Origin: JALZCH01 sp036387135
GTDB lineage: Bacteria > Acidobacteriota > Blastocatellia > Pyrinomonadales > Pyrinomonadaceae
Assembly (NCBI GenBank): GCA_036387135.1
Contig: DASVUH010000075.1
Location: forward strand, 1-64,000
Reading direction: 5' to 3'
DNA: 64,000 nt
Part shown: piece after piece, positions 52,460-62,160 of the stretch
Layout of the letters: each line of letters opens with the position of its first letter
Numbering within the stretch: the stretch's first letter is position 1
The notes under the pieces: generated by a model
What the model saw: the letters and a program-made list of their open reading frames with translations, nothing else
Told to the model about the DNA's origin: nothing
Database searches by the model: none
Program-made: the position numbers and the translations under genes

Positions 52460-53511
52460 TGACCGGAAGTTTTTGGAACGGAAAACGGGTTTTAATCACG
52501 GGACATACCGGATTTAAAGGCGGCTGGCTGGCATTTTGGCTCGAAATGCTCGGCGCAGAAGTTTGCGGCTATTCGCTCGCGCCGGAAACCGAGCCGAATC
52601 TTTATACGAATTTAAAAATCGAAAAACGAATCCGCTCGGTTTTCGGCGACATTCGTGATTTGCCTCATTTTGAAAAAGTCGCGGGCGAATTTCAGCCCGA
52701 AATCATTTTTCATCTCGCGGCGCAGCCGCTGGTTCGCCGTTCGTATCGCCAGCCGGTAGACACATACACGACGAACGTCATCGGAACAGTCAACATTTTG
52801 GAAGCGGTTCGCCGGACGGAATCGGTTAAATCCGTTGTCGTCGTTACGACCGATAAAGTTTACGAAAACAAAGAATGGGTTTGGGCTTATCGGGAAAACG
52901 AGCGACTCGGCGGTTTCGACCCGTATTCAAACAGCAAAGCCTGCGCGGAACTGGCGGTTTCGGCGTATCGAAATTCGTTTTTCGGCGAGAGCCAAACTTT
53001 GATTGCCACGGCGCGCGCAGGAAATGTCATCGGCGGCGGCGATTGGTCTGAAGACCGTTTGCTCCCGGACGTTTTTCGGTCGCTGATTTTCGGCGAGCCG
53101 CTCGTGATTCGCAATCCGAATTCAATCCGCCCGTGGCAGCACACGCTCGAACCGCTTTACGGTTATTTGTCATTAGCCGAAAAACTCTACAACGGCGAGA
53201 GCGATTTTGCCGACGCCTGGAATTTCGGACCTTCCGAAGAAGATTCAAAATCGGTCGGCTCGGTTCTGGAAGAAGTCAAAGGTATTTGGGACGCGCCCGT
53301 CAACTGGGAAATCGGCGCGGGCAATCAGCCGCACGAAGCAAATTTGTTAAAGCTCGACAGCGCCAAAGCGAAAAACCGATTGCAGTGGAAGCCGAAGCTG
53401 AGCTTGACGGAGGCGATAAATTTAACAGTCCAATGGTATAGTGATTTCAAGAACGAGCGCGATATAATTCAAACAACGCGCGAACAAATTGAATTTTACT
53501 CAAACAAATAA
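52459..53511 (+). CDS. rfbG: CDP-glucose 4,6-dehydratase
   Basis: A 350-residue SDR that converts CDP-glucose to CDP-4-keto-6-deoxyglucose. GHTGFKGGWLAFWLEMLGAEV near the start is specific for RfbG, with the catalytic TTDKVYENKEW and YSNSKACAEL (YxxxK). ATG 52459 shares a base with the TAA of rfbF (TAATG). Its product is the precursor for the next enzymes. Confidence 0.93.
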   Translation: MTGSFWNGKRVLITGHTGFKGGWLAFWLEMLGAEVCGYSLAPETEPNLYTNLKIEKRIRSVFGDIRDLPHFEKVAGEFQPEIIFHLAAQPLVRRSYRQPVDTYTTNVIGTVNILEAVRRTESVKSVVVVTTDKVYENKEWVWAYRENERLGGFDPYSNSKACAELAVSAYRNSFFGESQTLIATARAGNVIGGGDWSEDRLLPDVFRSLIFGEPLVIRNPNSIRPWQHTLEPLYGYLSLAEKLYNGESDFADAWNFGPSEEDSKSVGSVLEEVKGIWDAPVNWEIGAGNQPHEANLLKLDSAKAKNRLQWKPKLSLTEAINLTVQWYSDFKNERDIIQTTREQIEFYSNK

Positions 53512-53572
53512 CCGCAAAACGCAAGTAAATAAAGAATGTTTTTTGATTTGCTGCTTTTGTGTTTGTATTTTT

Positions 53573-54805
53573 ATGAATTTTTACCGATGCCGATTCTGCG
53601 AAAACGAGCTGAAATATACATTCGTTGATTTGGGCGTAACGCCTCTGGCGAATTCTTATCTCAAAGAGGAAATTCTCGACAGCGCCGAACCGTTTTACTC
53701 GCTTCACGTCCGGGTTTGCGAGAAATGCTTTCTCGTTCAACTGCCCGAACTCGCCTTAGCCGAAAAGATTTTCAGCGATTACCTTTATTTTTCCTCTTAT
53801 TCGGGGACGTGGCTCGAACATTCCCGGAATTATTGCGCGGAAGTTATCGAACGCTTCAATTTAAATGAAAACAGCCGCGTCATCGAAATCGGCGGCAATG
53901 ACGGTTATCTTTTGCAATATTTTAAGGAAAGAAATATCAGTATTTTAAACGTTGAGCCGGCTGCGAATATCGCGGAAACCGCCGTCCTCAAAGGTATTCC
54001 GACGCTGGTTAAATTTTTCAGCGCGGCGACGGCGCAGAAATTGGTGGGCGAAGGAAATCAACCTGATTTAGTCGTTGCAAACAACGTTCTGGCGCACGTC
54101 CCGGACATCAACGATTTTGTCAGAGGATTTGCAATTCTGCTCAAGCCCGAAGGAGTTGCGACGTTTGAATTTCCGCATTTGTTCAATTTAATCGAACAAA
54201 ATCAGTTTGATACTATTTATCACGAGCATTTTTCATATCTTTCGTTAACAACAGTTGAAAGAATTTTTGCGGCGCACGGGCTGACCGTTTTTGATGTCGA
54301 AGAACTGCCGACGCACGGCGGTTCGCTTCGCGTTTTTGCGCAAAAAACGGAAACGGGCAAATACGAAATCGGCGAAAATGTTGAAAGGATTAAAATTCTC
54401 GAAGTCGCTCACGGCTTAACGGATGTCGAAAGATTGACGCACTTTGACGAACAGGTGAAGCGAACGAAGTGGGATTTGGTTAAAAAACTGATTGAGATAA
54501 AAAACGAAGGCAAAACTATTGTCGCTTACGGCGCTGCCGCCAAAGGCAACACTTTGCTTAATTATTGCGGCATTAAAACCGATTTTATTGATTACGTCTG
54601 CGATGCCAACCCGAATAAGCAGAATTGTTTTCTGCCGGGGACGCGCATTCCGGTCGCCGCGCCGGAAAAAATCCTGGAAACAAAACCCGATTATGTTCTG
54701 ATTTTGCCCTGGAATATCGCCGACGAAATTATCGAGAAATACGATTTTATCCGCGACTGGAAGGCAAAATTTATTGTCCCGATTCCGACGGTTCAAATCA
54801 TTTAG
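53573..54805 (+). CDS. NDP-4-keto-6-deoxyhexose C-methyltransferase-like protein
   Basis: A 410-residue protein of the three-domain Methyltransf_13/11/14 type (TylC3, NovU family). It has an N-terminal zinc-binding part (YRCRFCENEL and CEKCFLVQLP), a SAM domain (VIEIGGNDGYLLQYF) and a C-terminal Rossmann-like domain with YGAAAKGNTLLNYCGI. Relatives put a C-methyl branch on the sugar (C3 or C5). Since rfbF-rfbG precede it, the substrate should be the CDP-4-keto-6-deoxyhexose. ATG 53573 is the start that precedes the zinc site; upstream in-frame codons belong to the previous gene end. Position of methylation unknown. Confidence 0.85.
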   Translation: MNFYRCRFCENELKYTFVDLGVTPLANSYLKEEILDSAEPFYSLHVRVCEKCFLVQLPELALAEKIFSDYLYFSSYSGTWLEHSRNYCAEVIERFNLNENSRVIEIGGNDGYLLQYFKERNISILNVEPAANIAETAVLKGIPTLVKFFSAATAQKLVGEGNQPDLVVANNVLAHVPDINDFVRGFAILLKPEGVATFEFPHLFNLIEQNQFDTIYHEHFSYLSLTTVERIFAAHGLTVFDVEELPTHGGSLRVFAQKTETGKYEIGENVERIKILEVAHGLTDVERLTHFDEQVKRTKWDLVKKLIEIKNEGKTIVAYGAAAKGNTLLNYCGIKTDFIDYVCDANPNKQNCFLPGTRIPVAAPEKILETKPDYVLILPWNIADEIIEKYDFIRDWKAKFIVPIPTVQII

Positions 54806-54954
54806 CTGCGGCAAAACGATTTGCAATCGAAGTTGAGATTAGGCTTAACCCGATTTTTTGAGTAAAGATTGATTAATCGAAAAGTTTTAATGAGAATAGA
54901 GATTTGATTGAATTAATTCGGCTGCCAACAGAGATTTACACAGCGCAATAAAAT

Positions 54955-55500
54955 ATGGAAATTATCCCGCTCAGACTAAACGGTTCCTACGAAATCCGCA
55001 TGACGCCGAGAGGCGATCAGCGCGGCTATTTTATGCGAACGTATGACCGTCAGATTTTTCTGGAAAACGGTTTGCAAACCGAATGGGCGCAGGAAAATCA
55101 ATCGCTTTCGACGCAGCTACATACAATTAGAGGACTGCATTTTTTGCTTCCGCCGCATACGGAAACAAAGCTGGTGCGCGCGGCTCAAGGGAGAATTCTC
55201 GATGTTTTCTTAGATTTGCGGCGAAATTCCGAAACTTTCGGGCAGTGGGATTCGATTGAGCTTTCGGAGGACAATAATAAAGCGGTTTATATTCCGAAAG
55301 GATTTGCCCACGGATTTTGTACTTTGACCGAGCGCACGATTGTTCAATATAAAGTTGACAGCCCGTATGTCGCCGCGTCGGACAGCGGAATCCGTTGGAA
55401 CGACCCGGCAATCGGCATTGATTGGATCGCTCAAAATCCGATCTTGTCCGAGAGAGATAAAAATTTACCGCTCTTAAAGGACTTCGATTCGCCGTTTTAA
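54955..55500 (+). CDS. dTDP-4-dehydrorhamnose 3,5-epimerase family protein
   Basis: A 181-residue cupin epimerase. Catalytic His is in TIRGLHFLLPPHTETKLVRAAQG and the Tyr region in WNDPAIGIDW. Here it probably epimerises C3 and/or C5 of the CDP-4-keto sugar rather than the dTDP one. A terminator hairpin follows, so the rfbF-G-methyltransferase-epimerase transcript may end here. Confidence 0.87.
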   Translation: MEIIPLRLNGSYEIRMTPRGDQRGYFMRTYDRQIFLENGLQTEWAQENQSLSTQLHTIRGLHFLLPPHTETKLVRAAQGRILDVFLDLRRNSETFGQWDSIELSEDNNKAVYIPKGFAHGFCTLTERTIVQYKVDSPYVAASDSGIRWNDPAIGIDWIAQNPILSERDKNLPLLKDFDSPF

Positions 55501-55538
55501 GCCCGGAATTTGAGTGTGTTATGCTGATGTTTCTAATA

Positions 55539-55591
55539 AAAGGCTCTGGAGAAGTTTAGCAAACAAGCAATTCTAAACTTCCAGAGCCTTT
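55539..55591. terminator. Strong hairpin terminator after the epimerase gene
   Basis: AAAGGCTCTGGA(g)AAGTTTAG pairs with CTAAACTTCCAGAGCCTTT, with a 13-base loop and a TTTTG tail. It stands in front of the reductase gene, whose start is 48 bases beyond it, so some read-through or a new promoter is needed for that gene. Confidence 0.85.
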
Positions 55592-55638
55592 TGATTGAGA
55601 ATAAGTTTATTAATTTAAAACGGTTCGAAATCTGTTTT

Positions 55639-56550
55639 ATGAAAAGTGTTTTACTAACCGGGGCGACCGGATTTATCGGTCGCTGGGCGATTGCTCCTCT
55701 TGTCGCAAAAGGCTATACCGTTCACGCGGTTACCTCAAAATCCGGCGCGCCGAAACCGGATGAAAACGTGATCTGGCATCGAGCCAATCTGCTCGATTCG
55801 GATGAAACCGAAAATTTGCTGAAAACAATTCGTCCGACTCATTTGCTTCATTTTGCCTGGTATGTCGAACACGGGAAATTTTGGAATTCGCCGGAGAATC
55901 TCAAATGGCTCAGAGCCAGCCTGCATCTGATTCAAAAGTTTGTTGAAAACGGCGGAGAAAGAATCGTCGCCGCCGGAACTCTTTCGGAATACGAAGCCTC
56001 AGACGACGGATTTATTTCCGAGGCGTCCAGATTAAATCCGCGCTCATTATATGCGGCGACCAAAACTGCTTTGTATCTGACTTTGGAAAAATATTCGGAA
56101 GTCGCCGACATCAGTTACGCTTGGGGGAGAGTTTTCTTTCTTTTCGGGAAACACGAAGCGCCTCAGCGGCTAGCGGCAGCGGTTACACGGTCTTTGCTTT
56201 GTAATGAGATTGCTAAAACTTCGCACGGCAATCAAATACGCGACTTTCTTTGCACCGAGGAAGGCGCTCAAGCCTTTGTCGCCCTGCTTGATTCCGATGT
56301 CCGGGGCGCTGTTAACATCGCTTCGGGCGAGCCGCGAACGATTAAAGAAGTCATCTTGCAGATTGCGGATTTAACCGGCAACCGCGAAAATATTGAATTC
56401 GGGGCAATTATCTCGCCTCGCGACGAACCGAAAAGTCTTGTCGCCGATGTGACCAGACTTCGAGAAGAAGTAAAATGGAAACCTTCGAAAAGTTTTTCGC
56501 AGCAAATTGAAGAAACGGTAAATTGGTGGAAGAAGGAAATTGCAGGCTAA
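55639..56550 (+). CDS. NAD-dependent epimerase/dehydratase (sugar reductase)
   Basis: A 303-residue SDR. TGATGFIGRWAIAPL near the start binds NAD(P); SLYAATKTALYLTLEKY holds YxxxK. Probably it reduces the 4-keto group to finish the CDP-branched 6-deoxyhexose (inference from neighbours). ATG 55639 is chosen, since the upstream ATG/TTG at 55591 falls inside the terminator hairpin. Confidence 0.82.
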   Translation: MKSVLLTGATGFIGRWAIAPLVAKGYTVHAVTSKSGAPKPDENVIWHRANLLDSDETENLLKTIRPTHLLHFAWYVEHGKFWNSPENLKWLRASLHLIQKFVENGGERIVAAGTLSEYEASDDGFISEASRLNPRSLYAATKTALYLTLEKYSEVADISYAWGRVFFLFGKHEAPQRLAAAVTRSLLCNEIAKTSHGNQIRDFLCTEEGAQAFVALLDSDVRGAVNIASGEPRTIKEVILQIADLTGNRENIEFGAIISPRDEPKSLVADVTRLREEVKWKPSKSFSQQIEETVNWWKKEIAG

Positions 56551-56615
56551 ACTTAGGAATCGCAGCGAGAACAGGGCAATAGAGCGGTCTTCACTGATTT
56601 ATAGAAAGTTGTCGG

Positions 56616-57536
56616 ATGGATAATCGGCTGAAAAAAGCATTTAAAACCGAGGTTGATTGTCTGGTTTGCGGTCAAGCGAACGCAAAAGTTCTCGGCGTGC
56701 GCGGCAACCGCGAATACACAGGCGCTGACGCGCAGGCTGAACCGCATCTTTTTACCAACGTCGTCGAGTGCCGCAACTGCGGTTTTATTTACACAAATCC
56801 GCAAATCAACGGCGTCGAGTTTTTAGAAGCCGAACATTACAACAACCCGGAAACTTATCAGTCGGACGCGGGCGAAAATGTGGCGCAGATGTATCTGCAT
56901 CGCGTTGCTTTCATCAAAAATTTTGTTCCGCAAGGCTCGCTCCTCGATGTCGGCGCGGGCAAAGGCGAGTTTGTCGCGGCAGCCGCCGAAAACGGGTTTC
57001 AAGCCGTCGGCGTCGAGCCTTCGCCGCGTTTCTGTCAATTTGCCGAAGAACATTTTAACGCGACTGTTTACAACGGCTTGCTGGAAACCTGCGCCGAGTT
57101 GAAAGGACATAAATTTGACGTAATTACCCTGCATCACGTTTTTGAACACGTCGAAAACCCGCACGAGCTTTTGGAAAACCTGAAGGATTTTTTGAATCAG
57201 GACGGGATTGTTTATCTCGAAGTTCCGAACACGCAATCGGCGGCGACAAAATTAATAGACTTTTATTTCAGATTTCGCGGGCGAAATTGGTCTTGCAGGC
57301 TTTCTCCGCTTCATCCGCCGTTTCATAAATACGGTTATAATATTCAATCTTTGAAATTTATTCTCAGAAAACACGGCTATAAAATTATCAAAGCAGCGAC
57401 GTTTTCGGCTTTCTCAAGGGGCTTTAGCGGGAATCTGCAAACCGCCGGCTTGCGAAATTATGCGTTTAAGAGCGCCGTTAGAACGTTTGATTTGCTGGGA
57501 AATCGAGATATGCTGGCTGTTGTCGCAAAAAAGTGA
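56616..57536 (+). CDS. Class I SAM-dependent methyltransferase with zinc-binding head
   Basis: A 306-residue methyltransferase. An N-terminal CLVCGQAN and CRNCGFIYTNP zinc pair is followed by the SAM domain with LLDVGAGKGEFVAAAAENGF near residue 107 and VITLHHVFEHVENPHELL, typical for Methyltransf_12/23-type glycan methyltransferases. The C-terminal end is basic. It probably O-methylates the glycan. Confidence 0.8.
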   Translation: MDNRLKKAFKTEVDCLVCGQANAKVLGVRGNREYTGADAQAEPHLFTNVVECRNCGFIYTNPQINGVEFLEAEHYNNPETYQSDAGENVAQMYLHRVAFIKNFVPQGSLLDVGAGKGEFVAAAAENGFQAVGVEPSPRFCQFAEEHFNATVYNGLLETCAELKGHKFDVITLHHVFEHVENPHELLENLKDFLNQDGIVYLEVPNTQSAATKLIDFYFRFRGRNWSCRLSPLHPPFHKYGYNIQSLKFILRKHGYKIIKAATFSAFSRGFSGNLQTAGLRNYAFKSAVRTFDLLGNRDMLAVVAKK

Positions 57537-57618
57537 TTTGGAATCCAAATCTTTAACTTTGCGTTTTTGGAGACTCAATCAAATTTGTTTTTGATTGAAT
57601 GAGTTTTATTCGGATTTA

Positions 57619-58719
57619 ATGAAAGTTTTAGCTATCGTTCCGTACCAACTGGATTATTGCGCCGGGCAAAGATTTCGCATTGAATTGTGGGCGAAAGAGC
57701 TGGCGCGGCGCGGCATCCAAGTCGAGTATCTGTCTTTTACGGACAAAGATTTGACCGACGTTCTTCACAAGCGCGGATACGTTGTCAAAAAGGGTTCGAT
57801 GATTTTGAGCGCCTTCGCCAAACAGCTTAAAAATACTCTGACTTCGGAAAAACCCGATTTGGTTTTTATTTATCGTGAGGCGGCAATTATCGGTCCGGCG
57901 ATTATCGAAAGAATTATTCGGCGGTGGAATGTTCCGATGGTTTACGATCTGGACGAACCGCTTTTTATTCCGCTTTACAGCGCCGCTAACGGAAGCTTTA
58001 CCCGGCTTAGATTTGTCTCAAAGGTTAACAAGCTGTTTGAAATGAGCGATGCGGTTTTCGTTTCCAGTCAGGCATTAGCCGATTACGCCGGAAAATATAA
58101 CGATAATGTCAAGATTGTCCCGATGACCGTTGACACCGAGCGATATAAACCGCTTGAGAATAAGCGGCAGAATGCCAAACCGATCATAACCTGGGTCGGC
58201 ACGCGCACGAACCAGCTAAACGTTGCTCTGGCTGTTCCCGCTTTGCGAAAGCTGCGCGAAGAAACGGATTTTACTTTAAGAATAATCGCGGACGATCCGG
58301 TTGAATATGAAGGATTGGATGTGGAGTTTCACGAATGGAGTTATGACAAGGAGGTGCCGCTTTTGCAGGAAAGCGACATCGGAATCGTGCCGGTCAAGCA
58401 TAACGATTGGGGACCTTATAAATTCTTTTTCAAGACAATTCAATATATGAGCGCCGGATTGCCCGTCGTCGCGAGCGCGCTCGGTTCAAATCTGGAAAAT
58501 ATTGAAGACGGGAAAAGCGGTTTTTTGGCGAAAACCGAAGATGATTGGTATGACAAAATCAAGATTTTGCTTGAAAACGGCGAAATGCGAAGGACATTTG
58601 GCGTCGAAGGGCGAAAAATGGTGATGGAAAAATTCGACATTCAAAAGCAGTACGATTTTCTGGAAAAAGAATTTAATCTGCTCAAAGAAAAGGCTGGATT
58701 TAGCAATAAAACGCGGTAA
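57619..58719 (+). CDS. Family 4-like glycosyltransferase
   Basis: A 366-residue GT-B enzyme: IVPYQLDYCAGQRFRIELWAK at the start, then the donor half with ITWVGTRTNQLNVALAVPAL and ESDIGIVPVKHNDWGPYKFFFK, SAGLPVVASALGSN. ATG 57619 is preferred over earlier in-frame codons (57595), as the conserved start follows it. It acts on the cytoplasmic face. Confidence 0.82.
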   Translation: MKVLAIVPYQLDYCAGQRFRIELWAKELARRGIQVEYLSFTDKDLTDVLHKRGYVVKKGSMILSAFAKQLKNTLTSEKPDLVFIYREAAIIGPAIIERIIRRWNVPMVYDLDEPLFIPLYSAANGSFTRLRFVSKVNKLFEMSDAVFVSSQALADYAGKYNDNVKIVPMTVDTERYKPLENKRQNAKPIITWVGTRTNQLNVALAVPALRKLREETDFTLRIIADDPVEYEGLDVEFHEWSYDKEVPLLQESDIGIVPVKHNDWGPYKFFFKTIQYMSAGLPVVASALGSNLENIEDGKSGFLAKTEDDWYDKIKILLENGEMRRTFGVEGRKMVMEKFDIQKQYDFLEKEFNLLKEKAGFSNKTR

Positions 58720-58836
58720 ATAGTTGATAATAATCAAGACCGGAATTTTAAATCGAAAACGTTAAAGAAGCCGGTCTAAAAATAAGGAGTAAAGTTTTAA
58801 GCTGAGATTGGCTGGTTTCTTTACTCAAGTAATTAA

Positions 58837-60210
58837 ATGGAAAAGTTTTTTGTTCTCATTTGCGTAATACTCGGAATCGGAGTTTCTCTTTTTCTTTTTC
58901 CGTACGGTTTTCTCGCCGCGCTGTTCTGCGCTGTTTGTTCATTGATCACGTTTGCAATTCTCAGGCGTTCAAAAGAGGAAAACCAATTTCTGCTTCAAAT
59001 TTTTTTAGCGGGTTTAGTGCTTAGAGTTTTAGCGGGCACAATAATTCACGTTTTCGACTTGTACCCGTTTTTTGGCGGAGACTCGCTGACATATGACGCT
59101 CGCGGGTGGCTGCTGACTGAAATCTGGTTCGGGCAAGCGCCGAGGCTCGACGCATACGGTGAGTTTGTGGTTTCAACCAATAACGTCGGGTGGGGAATGC
59201 ATTATATGGTCGCCTGCATTTATACGATTCTCGGTCGGAATATGCTGGCGGTTCAGTATTTCAGTTGTGTCGTGGGAGCGGCGACGGCGCCGGCAATTTA
59301 TATTTGCGCTCACAAAATTTTTAATAATATTCGAGTTGCGCGAATCAGCGGATTGATCGTCGCTTTGTGTCCTTCGCTGATTATTTGGTCGAGCCAGGTT
59401 ATGAAAGACGGATTTATTATTTTTCTTCTGGTTATTGTAATGATTTCTTTACTTAACCTTTTAGAAAAACTCGATTATGTGTCATTAATAATTTTGATTT
59501 TGTCTCTTTTCTGCATTATCTCGCTTCGCTTTTATATCTTTTATATGGTCGCGGTAGCCGTCGTCGGGAGTTTCGCGGTGGGAACCGACAGCCTCAGCGG
59601 GCGATCCATTTTAAGACGATTGGCTGCTCTTGTTTTAATCGGCGTAGGAGCAACGCAAATGGGCATTATCAATCGAGCGACCAAGGAAATCGATAATTTG
59701 ACTGACCTGGAACAAATTCAAAACTCAAGAAAAGCGCTGGCGACCGCTCAGAGCGATATTTACAAAGATAAAGGCGCAGGTTACGGCGAAGATTTGGACG
59801 TTTCAACGGCGGAAGGAGCGATTTCAGCGATTCCGCTTGGATTTTCTTATCTGATGCTGGCACCGTTTCCCTGGCAAATCAGAAATTTTCGGCAAGCTAT
59901 TACGCTACCGGAAATGATGCTTTGGTGGGCTTCGCTTCCGTTATTGGTAACGGGTTTATGGTACACCGTTAGAAAAAGGTTTCGAGGTTCGATAGGGATT
60001 TTGTTTTTCACTTTTATGCTGACCGTTGCCTATTCGATTTTTCAGTCAAACGTCGGAATGGCATATCGGCAGCGCGCGCAGATTCAGGTCTTCCTGTTTA
60101 TTTTTATCGCCGTTGGCTGGACGGTTATGCAGGAAAAAAGAGAAAACCGAAATTATTTAAAAAACATTGAGCATCAGCGCTTAAGAGAGAAAATGAGGCG
60201 CAGAGATTAA
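58837..60210 (+). CDS. Polytopic membrane protein, Wzy polymerase-like or GT-C
   Basis: A 457-residue protein with about 10-12 membrane helices. After the first two comes a periplasmic loop, FFGGDSLTYDARGW, with an Asp that recalls the DxD-like acid of GT-C enzymes. A large loop (about 285-330) follows. The position among glycan genes and the presence of Wzx suggest Wzy polymerase or a GT-C transferase; the sequence does not choose between them. Seven bases to asnB. Confidence 0.7.
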   Translation: MEKFFVLICVILGIGVSLFLFPYGFLAALFCAVCSLITFAILRRSKEENQFLLQIFLAGLVLRVLAGTIIHVFDLYPFFGGDSLTYDARGWLLTEIWFGQAPRLDAYGEFVVSTNNVGWGMHYMVACIYTILGRNMLAVQYFSCVVGAATAPAIYICAHKIFNNIRVARISGLIVALCPSLIIWSSQVMKDGFIIFLLVIVMISLLNLLEKLDYVSLIILILSLFCIISLRFYIFYMVAVAVVGSFAVGTDSLSGRSILRRLAALVLIGVGATQMGIINRATKEIDNLTDLEQIQNSRKALATAQSDIYKDKGAGYGEDLDVSTAEGAISAIPLGFSYLMLAPFPWQIRNFRQAITLPEMMLWWASLPLLVTGLWYTVRKRFRGSIGILFFTFMLTVAYSIFQSNVGMAYRQRAQIQVFLFIFIAVGWTVMQEKRENRNYLKNIEHQRLREKMRRRD

Positions 60211-60217
60211 ATATTGA

Positions 60218-62101
60218 ATGTGTGGAATTGTTGGAATTGTTAATGCCGGTTCGCGCGCTGTTGAACGAGACGTTTTGGCGCGAATGAATGGGGCGATTGT
60301 TCACCGCGGACCGGACGAAGACGGATTTTACGTCAAAGAAAACGTCGGGTTGGCGATGCGGCGTCTTGCAATCATTGATTTGGCGGGCGGGCAGCAGCCG
60401 ATTTTTAACCGAGACCGCACAAAAGCGATTGTTTTTAACGGCGAGATTTATAATTTTCACGAGCTGCGCGCCGATTTGGAAAAGCTCGGACATCAATTTT
60501 ACACCCGCTGTGATACCGAAATCATCGTTCATCTCTACGACCGATACGGAGTTGACTGCGTTCAGCATTTGCGCGGAATGTTTGCGTTCGCGATTTGGGA
60601 CGAGCACGAAAAATCTCTCTTTATCGCCCGCGACCGGGTTGGAAAAAAGCCTCTGCTCTACTCGCATCGTGCGAACGGCGATTTAATCTTCGGTTCGGAA
60701 TTTCGGGCGCTTCTTCAGCACCCGGACATCAGCCGCGAAGTTGATTTTGAAGCAATTCATAATTATCTGTCGTACCTGTGTGTTCCCGCGCCGCTGACGG
60801 CTTACAAAGAGATTCGCAAGCTCGAACCCGGACATTGGCTGCTCTGGAAAAACGGCGAAACGAAAACCGAGCGTTACTGGCAACCGGATTTTTCTCGAAA
60901 AATCAAAATTTCCGACACGGAAGCCGAAGCTGAAACGCTAAGACTGCTGCGCGAATCGGTTCGCCTGCGCTTGATTTCCGAAGTCCCGCTCGGCGCTTTT
61001 CTCTCCGGCGGCGTTGATTCATCGGCTGTTGTCGCGTTGATGGCGCAGGAATCGCCGACGCCCGTTAAGACCTTTTCCATCGGTTTTGAAGAGCAGGATT
61101 ACAGCGAGCTAAAATACGCCCGCCAGGTCGCCGCGCATGTTGGTGCGGAGCATCACGAATTTATTGTCAAACCCGATGCCCTGGATGTTTTGCCGACTTT
61201 GGTTGAGCATTACGGCGAGCCTTACGCAGATTCGAGCGCGATTCCGACTTATTACGTCGCGCGCGAAACCAGAAAGCATGTCACCGTAGCTTTAAACGGC
61301 GACGGCGGTGACGAAAGTTTTGCCGGTTACGAGCGTTACGCGGCGATGCGGCTGGCGGAAAAATATCACCGTTTACCGCGTTTGATGCGCGAGCAGGTTA
61401 TTGAGCGAGCCGTTAATCTCGTGCCGACTTCCGAACTGCGAAAAAGCCGCGCACGCGACGCCAAGCGTTTTTTGCAAGCCGCGAGCCTGCCGCGCGTCGA
61501 ACGATATTTTCAATGGGTCGGCGCTATAGGGGACGAAACGAAAAAGGCGCTTTACACCGCAGATTTTCAGAAACAAATTTCGGGAAATCATCCGGCAGAG
61601 TTACTGCAAAATTGGTTCGCGCAAGCAAACGGAATCGGGATTGTAGATGCGACGATGATGACTGACCAGCAAACTTATTTGCCCAATGATTTGCTCGTCA
61701 AGGTTGACATTGCTTCGATGGCGGTTTCGCTCGAAGCCCGTTCGCCGCTGCTCGATCATAAAGTTATCGAATTTGCCGCCAGTCTGCCCGATTCGATAAA
61801 ATTGCGCGGCGCGGAAACAAAATCTTTGCTCAAACGAGTCGCCGCCCGGCTCGTTCCGCGCGAAGTCATTTACCGCCGCAAAATGGGATTTGGCGTTCCA
61901 ATCGCCGGTTGGATTCGCGGCGAAATGAAGGAATTTGTTCGAGAAGTTTTGCTTTCTGAAAAAGCGCAAAAACGCGGTTTATTAAAACCGGAAGTTGTCT
62001 CGCGTCTGGTCGTCGAACACACCGAAAGCGGGCGCGACCACGGCGCGCAGTTGTGGACGCTTTTAATGCTCGAACTTTGGTTCAAGCGATTTATTGATTA
62101 A
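60218..62101 (+). CDS. asnB: Asparagine synthase (glutamine-hydrolysing)
   Basis: A 627-residue two-domain enzyme. MCGIVGIVNAG starts with the nucleophile Cys2 of the class II glutaminase. The synthase domain has the ATP PP-loop FLSGGVDSSAV near residue 265 and GDGGDESFAGY. In such clusters, this enzyme is often used to amidate a sugar acid of the glycan, but free asparagine formation is just as possible. Length and order typical. It directly follows the membrane protein. Confidence 0.9.
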   Translation: MCGIVGIVNAGSRAVERDVLARMNGAIVHRGPDEDGFYVKENVGLAMRRLAIIDLAGGQQPIFNRDRTKAIVFNGEIYNFHELRADLEKLGHQFYTRCDTEIIVHLYDRYGVDCVQHLRGMFAFAIWDEHEKSLFIARDRVGKKPLLYSHRANGDLIFGSEFRALLQHPDISREVDFEAIHNYLSYLCVPAPLTAYKEIRKLEPGHWLLWKNGETKTERYWQPDFSRKIKISDTEAEAETLRLLRESVRLRLISEVPLGAFLSGGVDSSAVVALMAQESPTPVKTFSIGFEEQDYSELKYARQVAAHVGAEHHEFIVKPDALDVLPTLVEHYGEPYADSSAIPTYYVARETRKHVTVALNGDGGDESFAGYERYAAMRLAEKYHRLPRLMREQVIERAVNLVPTSELRKSRARDAKRFLQAASLPRVERYFQWVGAIGDETKKALYTADFQKQISGNHPAELLQNWFAQANGIGIVDATMMTDQQTYLPNDLLVKVDIASMAVSLEARSPLLDHKVIEFAASLPDSIKLRGAETKSLLKRVAARLVPREVIYRRKMGFGVPIAGWIRGEMKEFVREVLLSEKAQKRGLLKPEVVSRLVVEHTESGRDHGAQLWTLLMLELWFKRFID

Positions 62102-62160
62102 ATTTGAACGCAAAAGAGAGTGATAATTTTTAAGATTGAAAATTTATTTTAAAACTTGAA

